Source of the DNA: Ricinus communis
Lineage: Eukaryota > Streptophyta > Magnoliopsida > Malpighiales > Euphorbiaceae
Length of the DNA: 64,000 bases
Direction of reading: 5' to 3'
Assembly: GCF_019578655.1 (NCBI RefSeq)
Contig: NC_063258.1
Span: forward strand, 17,488,802 to 17,552,801
This document shows, in pieces, positions 10,694 through 22,409 of the stretch (its first letter is position 1; the number at the start of each line of letters is the position of its first letter). The notes beneath the pieces were generated by a model, which was given only the letters and a program-made list of their open reading frames with translations, made no database searches and was not told the origin of the DNA. The position numbers and the translations under genes were made by a program.

Positions 10694-11455
10694 CTCTAGG
10701 GCTGGTGGCTCCTCAAGTGCATGCTAACCTGTCAATATCAATAAAATGGTTAGCAGACCTGCTAGGCTCACTAGCCAGCAAACAAGTAAGGTGTTCCAAC
10801 ACATCCTCGTTTGACAACTCCTCCTCATCCTCAGCCTGTAATGCCACCTGCAAAGGATCATCAAGTAATATCTTCTACAATTGAGACCCCACAATATCAT
10901 CCAAAACATCCACAGATTATACAGTATCATTATGGTCAAGTGAATGTCTCATAGAAGTGCTAAGGTTAAAGGTAATAGTCTCATCACCTACTTTAAGCTG
11001 TAACTTCCCATCACACACATCTATAACAGCCCTAGATGTTGCAAGGAAAGGTCCACCTAGGATTAAAGGGACGCTACTCTCGCCTTCCATATCCATAACA
11101 ACAAAATTAACAGGAAATATAAACTTGTCTACCTTAAGAAGTACATAGGAAATTTCATAGTCCTATCCGCTAACTGTATGCTTATCCTAGTAGGTTTTGG
11201 CTCACTCAGACCTAATTTTCCAAACAAACTGCTAGGCATTAAATTGATGCTAGCTCCTAAATCAGCTAAAGCATCACTAATATGCAAATCACCAATAATA
11301 CAAGGAAAAGTAAAACTCCCTGGATCACGCCTCTTTACTGGTAGCTTGTTTTGAAGAATGGCTAAGCACTCCTCATTTAGTGTCACTAGTCCTAAGTCCT
11401 CCAGCTTTCTTTTGTTGCTTAGAATCTCTTTCAAGAATCTCGCATACCTGGCCAT
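10694..11455 (-). pseudogene. Element A aspartic protease and protease-RT linker
   Basis: The minus strand has RRDPGSFTFPC, then the active-site block DALADLGASINLMP, KLGLSEPKPTRISIQLADRT and, after a frameshift near 11129, the VDKFIFPVNFVVMDMEGE and PLILGGPFLATSRAVID blocks at 10957-11128. The acidic linker with EEELSNEDVLEHL follows at about 10790-10850. DLGAS is the catalytic motif in this family. It has the ordinary protease-RT junction, not the tail seen in B and C. Confidence 0.87.
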
Positions 11456-13100
11456 CTACGATATAGCCTCAACAAAAGGTAGGTTAATCCTCAACTGCTT
11501 AAATAAATCCAAAAACTTACCAAATTGTTGATCAACCTTTTCCTGCTTTAACTTGGAAGGATATGGAATTGGCGGCTAGTATTCTCTCACAGCACTCTTC
11601 TTCTTGTCCTTGGTTGACATAGGCTCTGTCACCTTAGGCTTTGGCTCCTTCCTGGCTGGCTCATCCTGCACAACAGCATCATCATCAGCCATAGGTAAAG
11701 AGCTAGCTAACTGCATACTTGATCTCAAGGTGACAGCCTTGACATACTCCCTCGGGTTTGACTCTATGGTGCTGGGGAGCGTCCCTGACTGTCTCTCAGG
11801 CAGCATCTTAGAAATCTAGCCTATCTGATTCTCCAAATTCTTTATGGAGGCCGATTGATTTCTAAGAGTTGTGTCCGTTTGTTGAAACCTGTTCTTTGAA
11901 GTGGATGCAAACTTCATCATCAACTCCTCTAAATTGGGCTTCTCCTAGTTTTAAGGTAGTTGAGGGAGAACAGTCTGTTGTTGGAGTTGTTGCTGGTGCA
12001 ACTGCTGAAATCTTGATGAATCCTGGGTGTTGTTATTTTACCACCTGAAATTGTGATGGTTTCTCCATCCTAAGTTGTATATGTTGTTGTACGGGTTATT
12101 CTACTGCCTGGGCGCATTTCCTATATAATCAAGCTGTTCATGGTCAACAGAAGAAGAAGATGAAGAGGAAGCAAACATACCTCTCGCATTACAGTTTGCA
12201 CTATAGTGCGGGCCACCACAAAACTCATAGCCAAGCTATGATGCTTGGACTGGCATCTGGAGTTGGTCGATCTTCTTGGATAAAAGCTCCACCTGAGCTG
12301 CCAAGGCTGATGTAGGATCTACCTGGTTCACCACTCCCTGCCATCCTGGCCTACTATGGCGTCTTACTGTTGATGGCCCCACCTGTAGCTTCATCTACCA
12401 TCTGCCTCGTGGCTAAGTTCAAGCCACTGTACAAAGTCTGCACCTGCATCTGTAATGGCAAACCATGGTATGGGCAACATCTCAATAGGTCCTTGTACCT
12501 CTCCCACGCATCATACATGCTCTCATCATCAAACTGCACAAAAGAAGACATATCATTATGCATCTTTGCAGTCTTAGGAGGAGGAAAGAACTTATAAAGA
12601 AATTTCTTAGTTAAAGAACTCCGGGTGGTGATAGTGTTAGCTGGTAAGGACTATAGCCATCTTTTTGCTCTACCCCTTAAGGAAAATGGGAACAGCCTAA
12701 GCCGAATGGCATCATCGGTAATCCCATTTATCTTGAAGGTATCATAAATCTCCAAGAAATTTGCGATGTGGGCATTAGGATCTTCACTGGGCAAGGCCCC
12801 AAACTGTACACTCTGCTACACCATCTGAATGACATTTGGCTTAATATCAAAATTGTTCGTTGCAACAGGTGGCCTCAATATACTAGTATGCGTCCCTTAC
12901 AAGGAACGTCTAGCAAACTCGTATATTGTCCTGTTTGCCTCAGCGACATTGTTATTGCCGTCTCCCATGTCTACTGGTATATGGACAGGAATCTCAATCT
13001 GCTCCTCCTCCTCCACGTCTAATCGCTTCCTCAACTACTTGAGGGATTACTTTGGTTCGGGCAGAGGGTCTACTGGTGCAGGATTAGAACTCTTGGTCAT
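11456..13100 (-). pseudogene. Element A gag (degenerate)
   Basis: The likely start is the ATG read leftward from 13100 (MTKSSN), 137 bp after the primer site. The capsid part is broken by several stops; an open piece at 12354-12563 reads DMSSFVQFDDESMYDAWERYKDLLRCCPYH. The nucleocapsid part near 12190-12230 keeps CGGPHYSANC, part of the zinc knuckle. The Lys/Glu-rich spacer PKPKVTEPMSTKDKKK at 11576-11806 leads to the gag-protease joint with INLPFVEAIS. The stops mostly look like Gln, Arg or Trp codons changed by C-to-T or G-to-A. Confidence 0.87.
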
Positions 13101-13244
13101 AAACTATCTGAAATGAACAAGGTGGCAACAAACCAAACAAATAAATGAATGGATAAATGAATAAAAAGTAAATGATAAAAACAAAAAAGAAATATAGCTA
13201 AAGTAACAAATAACAAATTTCACTCTAGTTTTCAAATAAAGATT

Positions 13245-13261
13245 CCCCGACAATAGCGCCA
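13245..13261 (-). other. Element A primer-binding site (tRNA-Asp)
   Basis: On the plus strand CCCCGACAATAGCGCCA matches the plant tRNA-Asp(GTC) 3' end at 14 of 17 positions; all three differences are transitions. It lies just inside the 5' LTR. Confidence 0.83.
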
Positions 13262-13267
13262 AAAACT

Positions 13268-14753
13268 TAATGTGCATATGCTTATACAACTACAACTAAG
13301 ACAGTGAACCTATCGATGCAGCCTAGCACAACAGCAAGTATTAAAAATATCGTATCCCTCGAAAAAGTGAAATCCTAGAGTTACTATTTCATTCATTGTT
13401 ATCTAGCCTAAAATTAATAATAGAGTTCTCTAGATTTACTAAAACCTAAATTCTAAGTGTAATGCGAGAATGAATGAGCAAATAGAATAATCAAGACAAT
13501 AAAGCAAACCCAAAGATGACCTAGACTAGTTGGCTATCAAACAAAAGATAATAGATTATTGAGTCCGATTATGCTACCCATGGACAGATTCTAAACTGAA
13601 TTCGGTTTCCCTCTCGAGACAACCGAATTCCTAAACCTAAGAACCTAAAGTTGGAATCTCTTCCTAACGATTAAGTAAGTAAGCCTTAAGTTTTAATCCA
13701 CCTCCATTAAGCTTTGTTAATTCTTAATCTAACAAATTAATTAACCTTACCTCTAAGTGAAAATTAACCTGTTCTTGCAATTAGATTTCTGAACTCAATT
13801 ACAATTTCTCAATTGCTAAAGAATTCTATGAATAGTAATCAATACAATCAATGTAACGAAATCTAGATTTATATTATTAATTGCATGAAGAATACAAGAA
13901 AGGAAACTTAAACAATCTCAATAATTCAGTACAAAGCCAACATAGCAACTAACCCCAATGGGTTCAACCAATCTAGCTACACATGTTCATGTCTAAAGCA
14001 AATAGGAATTCAATTACAATGAAAGAATAAAGAAATTGAAGCATATACACCCTTTTTCTAGAATTAGATGAACAACTTTGCTACAAAACTCCTCCTCAAA
14101 CTTCAATCCAAAATCCAGATCACGAATTTGATGTTCAAGGTGGAATCAGTTTCCTCGAAGCCCCTGAAATACCTGACAACACATCTAGCAAAATTACAAT
14201 GAAAGATCACAAATCAAAATCGCAGATCCAGAACTCTCTTTTCTCTTTTTGGCTCATTCCTTTTATTCATTGTTACAACGTCTGGTGTTCGGTAGTGTCC
14301 CCAACAGAGCGTGTTCGGTAGTGTCCGGCCCGTGTTGGACTCCAATTGATAGAATGAACTTAATCGAGCATGGTGTGTCCTTGCCCGTGTTAGCAAACAG
14401 GGGCCGTGTTCTGGCCCGTGTTAACAAACATGTGCCGTGCTCTAGGGCGTGGTACCCTCGAAAAATGTGCTGCTTCAAAGTGCTTAAGCTACATAGCCTG
14501 GAATTTCTACACGAGATCCAAAACGGGCCATGCTCACTTTCTAAAAGTCAACCCAAGGTCAAAAAGCTTCTTATTCCATCCATTTTTTGCCCGAAATTGA
14601 TCTAAAATTGCTAAAGCACTGATGATGGACCTATAAAATCTCCTAAAACACGAAAGGACACAAAACACGGGTGATCTTGGAATTAAAACACAATAAATGT
14701 TAAGAAAATTCGCAATAATATATCAGCAAATATGTGTAAAACTATGCATATCA
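13268..14753 (-). repeat. Element A 5' LTR
   Basis: In element orientation it starts TGATATGCATAG (at 14753) and ends next to the primer site at 13268, where the terminal CA appears mutated to TA. CACGG/GCCGTG words in both orientations cluster at about 14290-14460, before AATAAAAGG near 14265. The GAACCCATTGGGGTT and AACCGAATTC blocks match other LTRs in the window. The first 150 bases match the solo LTR at 19577-21095, so both belong to one family. Confidence 0.85.
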
Positions 14754-15044
14754 GCAAAGAAAGAAAATTAATTGATTGAGTATTGATATCATTCTTCAAA
14801 TGATTGCGGATGAAAATCTTTTTGAGGAAAGAGGGAACAATGAGAACCGAGGCACGCCTTTCTTATTCATGATTTTCACCATTAGGATATCCATCATTCC
14901 ATGCTCGTCTAAGGATGAGGACTCCTAATGACATAAGGATTGACGTAAGGAATCATGGGAGTGCAATTGACAAGCTTGATAGGTGGAATTAGGGATTACC
15001 TTAATGATCAAGCAAGAGGAGAACTCATGTTGTCTTCGATAGAT
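14754..15044 (+). repeat. Repeat R, first piece
   Basis: Matches 44540-44640 (AAGAAAGAAAATTA, GATATCATTCTTCAAATGAT, AAAGAGGGAAC) and, inverted, 49020-49200. It contains GGGAGTGCAATTGACAAGCT and GATCAAGCAAGA, which recur at 15990-16045. No protein is visible. The class of this repeat is unknown. Confidence 0.7.
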
Positions 15045-15893
15045 TGATATGAACTTGGCTAACTTGTGCCAAACCCGTATTCAATGTTGATGTCTTCATC
15101 AAGGATCATTCACCTAATCAACCAAAAAAACTCTAACTCCCAACAGGACCCTTAAATAACTTGTACTGAAGAACCTTAATTATAAAGAATTATAGGTTGT
15201 TTAACATAAACATAAGTTTAAGTTAAACTAAGTTTGTAAAATACCAAGCCTTCACTTGACAAATTCACCAAGTTCATTAAGAACAAAAGAAGAGAATTAA
15301 CTCCAAAATAATCAATATTCAACAACTTCCTTTACATAGAAATTCGTACTAGCTTATATAGGCCTTAAAGAAACCTATTTATAATGATAAGGAAGCAAAT
15401 AACAATAAGACTAGGAATAGAACTCCTAAACTAAAAGGATAACTTAGAACAAGACTCCTAACAACTAAAAGACTTCTTTAAATGAACAAATACTTCTAAA
15501 GTTCGTCCAACCCTAGTCCATATAATAAACATGACAATTGAGCTTAAGTAACATGTGATATGCGGCCCATTCTTGAGTATTGGACTCCAAATAGCTTGAC
15601 TTGATTATCTTGGGCTTATCTTGTCTTGATCATGTCTCCATATATTGGATTGAGTTGATAATAGTATCTTGTGGCCCATTATCTTGATTAAGCCCAATCT
15701 TACTTGGAATTTGAATCAAACTAGGATTCCTAGTGGAAATAGGATTCTTTTCATAGCTTGAACTCCTAATACCATCATAACTCCTTGCTGGATTAGGATT
15801 CCTAGTGGAATTAGGACTCCTTGTTGAAGTGGGATTTCTTCATTAACTTTTCTTGTTAGAGTAGAATTCCTTATGCTACATGGGTTCTCATCA
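15045..15893 (-). mobile_element. Element S: solo-type LTR of another family
   Basis: An 849-bp segment starts TGATATGAAC and ends GGTTCTCATCA on the plus strand. In minus orientation it has GCCTATATAAGC (about 15350) as a TATA box and then an AT-rich leader. A partial second copy lies at 44647-44908. It shares no R/U5 sequence with the Athila-type LTRs. The flanks TAGAT and CATAT do not form a convincing duplication, so it may have moved by recombination. It could also be part of an unknown repeat rather than a true LTR. Confidence 0.5.
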
Positions 15894-16065
15894 CATATAT
15901 TCTTATTCATGATTTGCATCATTGGAATGTCCATTTTCTCCTCCAATGACGAGTACTCTTAATGACACAAGCACTAGCATAAGGAAACATGGGAGTGCAA
16001 TTGATAAGCTTTACCGGTGGCATTGCAGATTACCTTGATGATCAAGTAAGATGAGACATAAATCC
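15894..16065 (+). repeat. Repeat R, second piece, left of element E
   Basis: Repeats the 14865-15030 sequence (TTCTTATTCATGATTT, GGGAGTGCAATTGATAAGCT). It continues after element E at 43809: the inverted copy at 48880-48960 has the same sequence uninterrupted, which shows the empty site. Confidence 0.78.
16061..16065 (+). repeat. Target-site duplication of E, left copy (AATCC)
   Basis: Directly precedes the 5' LTR; the same five bases follow the 3' LTR at 43804. Confidence 0.88.
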
Positions 16066-17545
16066 TTATGTGCATTGTTTTATACATGTTTATATGCCCA
16101 AGTACTTCAATTTTTGTGCATAGTTATCTTGTTTTATGCCAAAATCTCCTGTATTTTGGTTCCTTTCATGTTTTAGGTGATTATCGATGGAGATTATCAG
16201 TAGTCGAGGGAAATACGTGCAAATACAGACTAGAATCCGTCAAAATTAAGCAAGGGCTACCATTTTAAGGTTGAGCATGACCTGGACTCTAACCATGCTG
16301 AACCATCAACACTTGACCCTCAAGAGTGTCATTCTGGCACAGTTTCCAAGGCCACCACGACCTGCATCACGGCCCGTGGTGGCTCAGCACTAGCGAGGGC
16401 ACGGCCAGGAAGAAGACCTAATTTACGGGACTCAGAGGTCCAGCACAGCCTGGACTCCACCCGTGTTGATCAACATGGGCTTGAGCATGGCCCTGCTGAG
16501 ATATTTATATAGGCAAATGTGAATTATTTTGCTAGGGTTCGATTTTCTTACTAGATTTCTCATATACATGCACGAGCCACCTTTTTCCAGACTTTGATAT
16601 TCGACTTTGGGAGACTATTTCGCCTATTGAAGGAAGGATTACATTGGTTTAAACATCACATTGAAGATCAAGAGTGGGTTTGGAGGCACTCAAGAGGCAA
16701 TTTAGGGTTCATCATTCAGATTTGGGGATTTAGGGCTTTTCATTTGACTTGAAGAAGAAGGGTGTACATGCTTTCAAATTACTTTTCTATATTTGTTCTT
16801 TACTTTATGTTGCTTATTAGCATGAGTGGCTAGAATTATTGAACCCATTGGGGTTCCTATGTTGTTGGATTGCATTTACTTTTTATGAGACTTTGATTAT
16901 CAATGCTTATTTCTTCTTGCTTTCATTATTAATGAGAAATCACATTATTCATGAGGCGTTGTGAGTTGTGGTGTTTAGATTGCTTTATGTAATTGAGAAG
17001 TTCATCTAGCTATTTGAAATTTGAATGGCAAGAACTGGTTAATGATCACTTAGAGATAAGGGTAATTGACTAGCCGGATTAAGAATTAACAACTTTTAAT
17101 AGTGGTGGATTTAATCTTAAGGCTCACCTAAAATCAATCGTTAGGAAGAGATTCCATCGTTTAGGTTCTTAGGTTTAGGAATTTGATATTCTCGAGAGGG
17201 AAATCAAATTCAATTTAGAATCCACTCACGGGTAATTGCAATTAGTAATCAATATAATCTCTACCTTCACTGAAATTCAACTAGCTTACGTCCCCTTGGG
17301 TTTGCTTTTTTCTTTGATTGTTTCACGAAATCCTTCCAGACTATTTGACATTTAGTTAATGACTTAGCTTGCATATAATCATAGAATAGCAACTTTATCG
17401 ATTTGTTAAGGTTAGATAACATAAGATGCTACAGTAGTTCTAGGATCACCTTTTCTTGAGAATACGACCTTGATACTCGCCATTAGTGCTAGTCTGCATC
17501 GATAGGTTCACTGCCTTAGATTGTAGCTATATAAAAGGCCTATCA
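16066..17545 (+). repeat. Element E 5' LTR
   Basis: Starts TTATGTGCATTG (the 3' copy has TGATGTGCATTG, so the terminal TG has mutated) and ends GGCCTATCA. CACGG-type words cluster at about 16290-16500, followed by the TATA box TTTATATAGG at 16504-16513. The R/U5 part has GAACCCATTGGGGTTCC and GCCGGATTAAGAATTAACAA, shared with the other LTRs here. Confidence 0.9.
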
Positions 17546-17551
17546 AGCTTT

Positions 17552-17568
17552 TGGCGCCGTTGCCGGGG
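17552..17568 (+). other. Element E primer-binding site (tRNA-Asp), perfect match
   Basis: TGGCGCCGTTGCCGGGG is the exact complement of the plant tRNA-Asp(GTC) 3' end including CCA, 17 of 17, starting 7 bp after the LTR. Confidence 0.92.
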
Positions 17569-17710
17569 ACACTTTTGTGTCAACTAGAGTGAAGTCGTGT
17601 TTGTGTTAATCTAGCCATTTTTATTTTCTTTCTTTTTATTTCTTTTTATTCTTTATTATTTTATTCAATTCTATGTTCTTTGGTTGCTACCTCTTAATTT
17701 TAGGTAGTTT

Positions 17711-18782
17711 ATGACCAGGAGCTCTAATCCTAGTCTTTTAGACCCTCTTGCTGAACCAAAGCGATCCCTCCATCTTTTGAGGAAGCATATGCAAGAAGAA
17801 GAGGAGGCACGGATAGAGATTGAAGCCCTTGTGAATAGACTAGTAGGAATGGGAGACAACAACTAGGCTACGAATGAAAACAGGACAATGTACGAGTTTG
17901 CCAAACCTCTTGAGGGGACACATACGAGTATATTGCGACCACTAGTGGCAGCCAATAACTTCGAAATAAAGTCGAACATGATACAAATGGTACAAAATAG
18001 TGTATAATTTGGGGGACTGCCAAGTGAGGACCCAAACGCTCACATCGCTAACTTCTTGGAGATCTGCGACACCTTCAATATAAATGGAACAACTGATGAT
18101 GCCATTCAATTTAGGCTGTTTTCTTTTTCTTTGAGGGACCGAGCGAAAAGATGGCTGTAGTCATTCCTGGAAAACACTATTACAACATGGAGATCGTTGG
18201 TTGAGAAGTTTTTATATAAGTACTTCCCTCTTGCTAAAACTGCTAGATTGAGAAATGATATATCTTTGTTTGTGCAGTTCAATGACGAGAGCATGTATGA
18301 TGCTTGGGAAAGGTACAAAGACTTGCTCTGATGTTGCCCACACCACGAACTACCAGTATGGATGCAGGTTCAGACCTTCTACAATGGTTTGAACCTTGCT
18401 ACTAAGCATATGGTAGATGCTGTAGTAGGTGGAGCCCTGAACAGTAAGACGCTGGAGGAAGCGCAAAATTTGATAGAGGAGATGGCCATGAACAACTACT
18501 AGTGGCAATCCTCTAAGAGTCCGCCAACCAAGCAAGGAGTGGTCAACCAGCTAGACTCCACAGCAGCCTTGGCAGCTCAAGTGGAGCTTCTGACCAAGAA
18601 ATTATACCAGCTTCAGATGTCGGTTCATGCAGCCCAAATAAGCTGCGAGTTTTGTAGTGGCCCGCACTACGGTGCAAACTGTAATGCGGGAGGTATGTTT
18701 CCTTCACCTTCTAATTCTTCATCTTATATCGTTTCTGCTGACCATGAACAAGTAGACTATATAGGTAATGTACCTAGACAGC
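17711..18782 (+). pseudogene. Element E gag, N-terminal part, cut by element C
   Basis: Starts at the ATG at 17711 (MTRSSNPSLLDPLAEPKRS). Stops replace Gln or Trp codons, for example after VGMGDNN and in KRWL. The capsid-type domain is clear: [56 protein letters not shown]. The nucleocapsid has an intact zinc knuckle CEFCSGPHYGANC (C-x2-C-x3-H-x4-C). The sequence reads DYIGNVPRQ and is cut at 18782 by the LTR of C. The missing C-terminal part does not reappear; E resumes at about 38525 in the later spacer. Confidence 0.88.
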
Positions 18783-21763
18783 TGATGGGCTACTTATGCA
18801 ACCTACACCTAAGGTAGTGAACTTATCGATGCAGCCTAGCACGAGTGAGTATCAAGGTCGTATCCCTGGAGATCGGGTGAACCTAGAGTTACTACTATTC
18901 ACTATATTATCTAGTCTGAAATAGAGTGTGATAAGACTAAATTAATTAACTAATGATTATGAATGTAAATAAAGGAATAAATAGCAACTGCCAATCGAAA
19001 AATAATCACAACAAAAGAAGCAAACCCAAAGGAGACCTAAGTGATGGAATTCTAAGGTTGATTTTATAAATTACCAATCTTGCTACCCGTGCCTAAATCC
19101 CGAATCGAACTCGGCTCCTCTCTCGAGCTCACCCAGTTCCTAAACCTGCACTAACCTAATGGAATCTCTTCCTATCAGATTATTATAGATTAGTATTAAG
19201 TGTGATTTAGATCTATTAAGAGTTGTTAATTCTTAATCCGGCGAGTGAATTAACCTTATCTCTAAGTGCTAACTACCAGTTCTTACTATTCAATTTCCAG
19301 TTGTAACAAGCATTTCTCAATGTCAAGAAACAACCCACAAGGCAATTAATTTAACATCTCAAACTAACTGAATCAAACTTTATTACTGAATAGCAAAAAG
19401 ATTACAAGAAAGGTAATTACAAATCTAACAACTAAGCACAATCCATCATAATAAAGACCCCAATGGGTTCAAAAGATCTAGCTACACATGTTCATAGTTA
19501 AAGTAGAATAAGGAACAAATAAGGAAAAGAAAATTGAAGGCATGTACAGCCTTTCCTTTCAAGTTCGATGAGAAACTGATGGGTGCTACTCGTGTTAGCT
19601 ACAATCTAAGGCAGTGTACCTATCGATGCAGTCTAGCACTAATGGCGAGTATCAAGGTCGTATTCCTCGGAAAAGCGAAAGCCCAGAGTTACTCCTTTGT
19701 TCTTTGTTATATTAACGTAAAATGGATGATGAATAAATTCTAAACTAACTATTAACTACAAGCTAAGTCCTAAGGGAGATGCAAGAGTGATTGATAAACA
19801 AAATAATCAAGACAAGAAGAAAAACCCAAAGGGAATCTAAACTAGTTGGCAACCGAACAAAAGATAAAGGATCGGTGAGTCTAATTATGCTACCCGTGGA
19901 CGAATTCTTAACCGAATTCGGTTTCTCTCTTGAGATAACCGAATTCCTAAACCTAATAACCTAAAGTTGGAATCTCTTCCTAACGATTGATTCTTAAATT
20001 ACCATTAAGCTTTAATCCGCCTCTATTAAGCTTTGTTAATTCTTAATCCGGCTAGTTAATTATCCTTATCTCTAAGCGATTATTAACCAGTTCTTGCTAT
20101 TCAAAATTCCAATTGCCAAATGGATTTCTCAATCTCATAAAGCAATCTAAACATCACAATTCACAACGTCTCATGAATAATGTATTGTTTTATTAATACT
20201 GAAAACAAGAAGAATACAAAACCAACTCGAACAATCCAACAATATAATATCAAGCCAACATAGTAAAGAAATCCCAATGGATTAAATCAATCTAGCTAAA
20301 CATGTTCATGTTTAAAACAATCTAGGAAATCAATGACAATGAAAGAATAATGAAAATAAAACATGTACACCCTTTTCTCTCGAATTGGATGAACAGCTTC
20401 AAATCTGGATCTATACTTTGATTAATCTCCCAAACTGCCTCTTGAATTGCTCCACTACTATTTTGCACTCGGAACCTTGCGATTCCGGGATTCTTACTCA
20501 CTACAACTCTCTCTTGCACTCAATACTGTACAGAAACTGAACCAGCCTCCAGGGCTCTATGTCACTTTTTTCCCTCTCTTCCCCTTTTTCTAAGAAAAAT
20601 TCATTTTTCTTATATATTTAACTCAGGACGGCTGGAGTCCATGTCGTGCTGGTCAGCACGGCCAGAGTCCATGCCGTGCTAAAACTGTGGATCTCACCAA
20701 CTAAGGTTTCACCATGACCGTATTGCTCCCCGTGCTGGCCACCACGGGCCGTGCTGGAGGCCATGGTGGCTACGGAAACCGTGCTCAAACCATTGTTTTG
20801 AAGACCAAGTTTCGATGGTTAGTCACGGCTAGAGTCCAGGCCGTGATGGTCAGTACGGCCTTGACTCAGGCCGTGCTCAATGTGTGCAATGCGGGCTCTT
20901 GTCCGATCTTGATGAATTCTCGTCCGTTTCCGCACGTATTGATCTATAATTGCTTAAACACCAATGATGGTCCTATAAATGTTCCTGAAATGCAAAAGAA
21001 CACAAAACACGGGTGATCTAGGAATAAAAGCACAATAATTGCTAAGAACATACGCAATAATATGCAAGCAAATACGTGTAAAACTATGCTCATCAGAAAC
21101 CCTAATTTTCCAATACAAAATATCAAACCCTAATTTGCCTCTTGAATGCTCCCAAATGTTGTTTTGATCCTCAAATCGATGTTGAAAACAAGTGTAGTCC
21201 TCCTTCAATTGATGAATTTGATCTCCCAAGGTCGATAATTGAAGTCTAGAAAACAAGTGAATTGAGTGTATACTCGAATTAGGTGAGAGAAAATCGAGCC
21301 TCCTCTAAGAAAATCGAGCGTTTGCCTATATCCTCTCTTGACACGGTAGTGGTCAAACTGTCTTTGGTCGGCCGAAGAAGTCCAGGGCCGTCTTGATCCA
21401 CAGGGAATTAGTGTGTGACCTTTTCCGGTGTCGTGCCCAAGGTGCTGACCACCACGGGTAGTGGTGAGGCCGTGGTTATTTCTGAGCCGTGCCAAAAGGC
21501 ACTCTTGAAAGGCAGCTAGTTGGCAATTCAGCACGGCCGGAGTCCAGGCCGTGCTCAACCCTCAGGGTGCTAGTCCTCGCCCAATTTGATGGATTTTGGT
21601 CTGTGATCATGCGTATTTCCCTCGATTATTGATGGTTTCTTTCAAAAATGACCTAAAACGAGAAAGGAAACAAAAGATAGGTGATTCTAGCATAAAACGG
21701 GATAATCATGCATAAAAATATAAATAATCGGGCATGAAAACATGTGTAGTATGATGCCTATCA
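18783..21763 (-). repeat. Element C 3' LTR, interrupted by a solo LTR
   Basis: In element orientation it starts TGATAGGCATCATAC (21763) and ends GTAGCCCATCA (18783). Without the inserted 19577-21095 LTR and its duplication it is about 1457 bp. A CACGG/GCCGTG cluster lies at 21340-21570. The segment 18783-19560 is close to the R/U5 of element B, but the first part is a different U3. Confidence 0.88.
19577..21095 (-). mobile_element. Solo LTR of the A family inside C's LTR
   Basis: A 1519-bp LTR starts TGATGGGTGC and ends GCTCATCA, flanked by a perfect GAAAC duplication (19572-19576 and 21096-21100). In element orientation the first 150 bases match A's LTR (CATAGTTTTACAC, ATATTATTGCG). A CACGG cluster at about 20630-20900 precedes TATATAAG (near 20612). 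Only one LTR and no internal part remain, as after LTR-LTR recombination. Confidence 0.92.
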
Positions 21764-22383
21764 AATCGCCCCACACTTAAGCTTTTGCTTACCCTCAAGC
21801 AATCAATAACTCACTCCTCAAACAAATACCAAACAACTCAATCAAATACTTCGCAGAAAGTTAGCTCAAAACAAATCTCAAAACTCAGTAATGAATTTCC
21901 ACAAAATCCCCAAATCACTAAATCCTTAAGAGAGAGAACAAAACTAATAAAACTGCTAAAATTAAAATGATAAACCATTCAAACTGAGAAATTGAGAAAC
22001 ATGTCTCACAAGATGTCACTCGAAAACACATAAGTGTATATTGGTAAGAGAGGATCGCCAAGCTCTCAACGCAAAAATATAAAAAAAAAATGCTTACCAT
22101 AGGCTTGCTTATAGATCCAATCTCCACTAATGTGAAATAATCAATAATCATGATCAAAGGGTCTTGAGCCAGGTTGTAATGGGGTTAAGGTAGGCTACGG
22201 AGAAATATGGAAAGTAGGCTAAAAGTTGCTGGAAAATTATGCAGGTAATGCAAGAAAATAGCCCAGGATCAAATGGTATACCAAAAATGAACACTAAGTT
22301 GCTCCAACAATAAGATGATGCTCGAAACGAACTAAGGGAATACTAAATTCTCTTTCTTTTTATATATACTATGTATATATATT

Positions 22384-22409
22384 ACAGCAGCTTATGTAGG
22401 AGCTGCTGT
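22384..22409 (-). other. Hairpin ACAGCAGCT/AGCTGCTGT in C
   Basis: A perfect 9-bp stem with an 8-base loop. D has the same hairpin at 30195-30220 with one G-C pair changed to A-T on both sides and one G-C changed to G-T, which keeps pairing. E has a weaker version at 41828-41850. Confidence 0.6.

Larger units (their letters stand above)
1..14753 (-). mobile_element. Element A: Athila-type Ty3/gypsy retrotransposon, 5' LTR to 3' region, interrupted by element B
   Basis: On the minus strand the order is 5' LTR (13268-14753), tRNA-Asp primer site, gag, protease, reverse transcriptase, RNase H and integrase, ending near 300; the 3' ORF and 3' LTR would lie left of the window. The RT gene is split by element B between 2534 and 9989, and removing B with one copy of its ATCAT duplication restores the reading frame. 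All genes carry stops or frameshifts, so A is dead. Its right flank (GCAAA at 14754) is repeat R, also seen at 44540 and 49190, so A was probably inserted in R. The lineage call rests on domain order, the DLGAS protease motif, the FMDDF RT motif and the primer site. Confidence 0.88.

Noticed and set aside
14249..14605. An open frame of 118 codons on the plus strand in A's LTR
   Set aside because: It lies across the CACGG cluster of an LTR, reads antisense to the element, has no recognisable domain, and overlaps other frames equally open because the GC-rich words lack stops.
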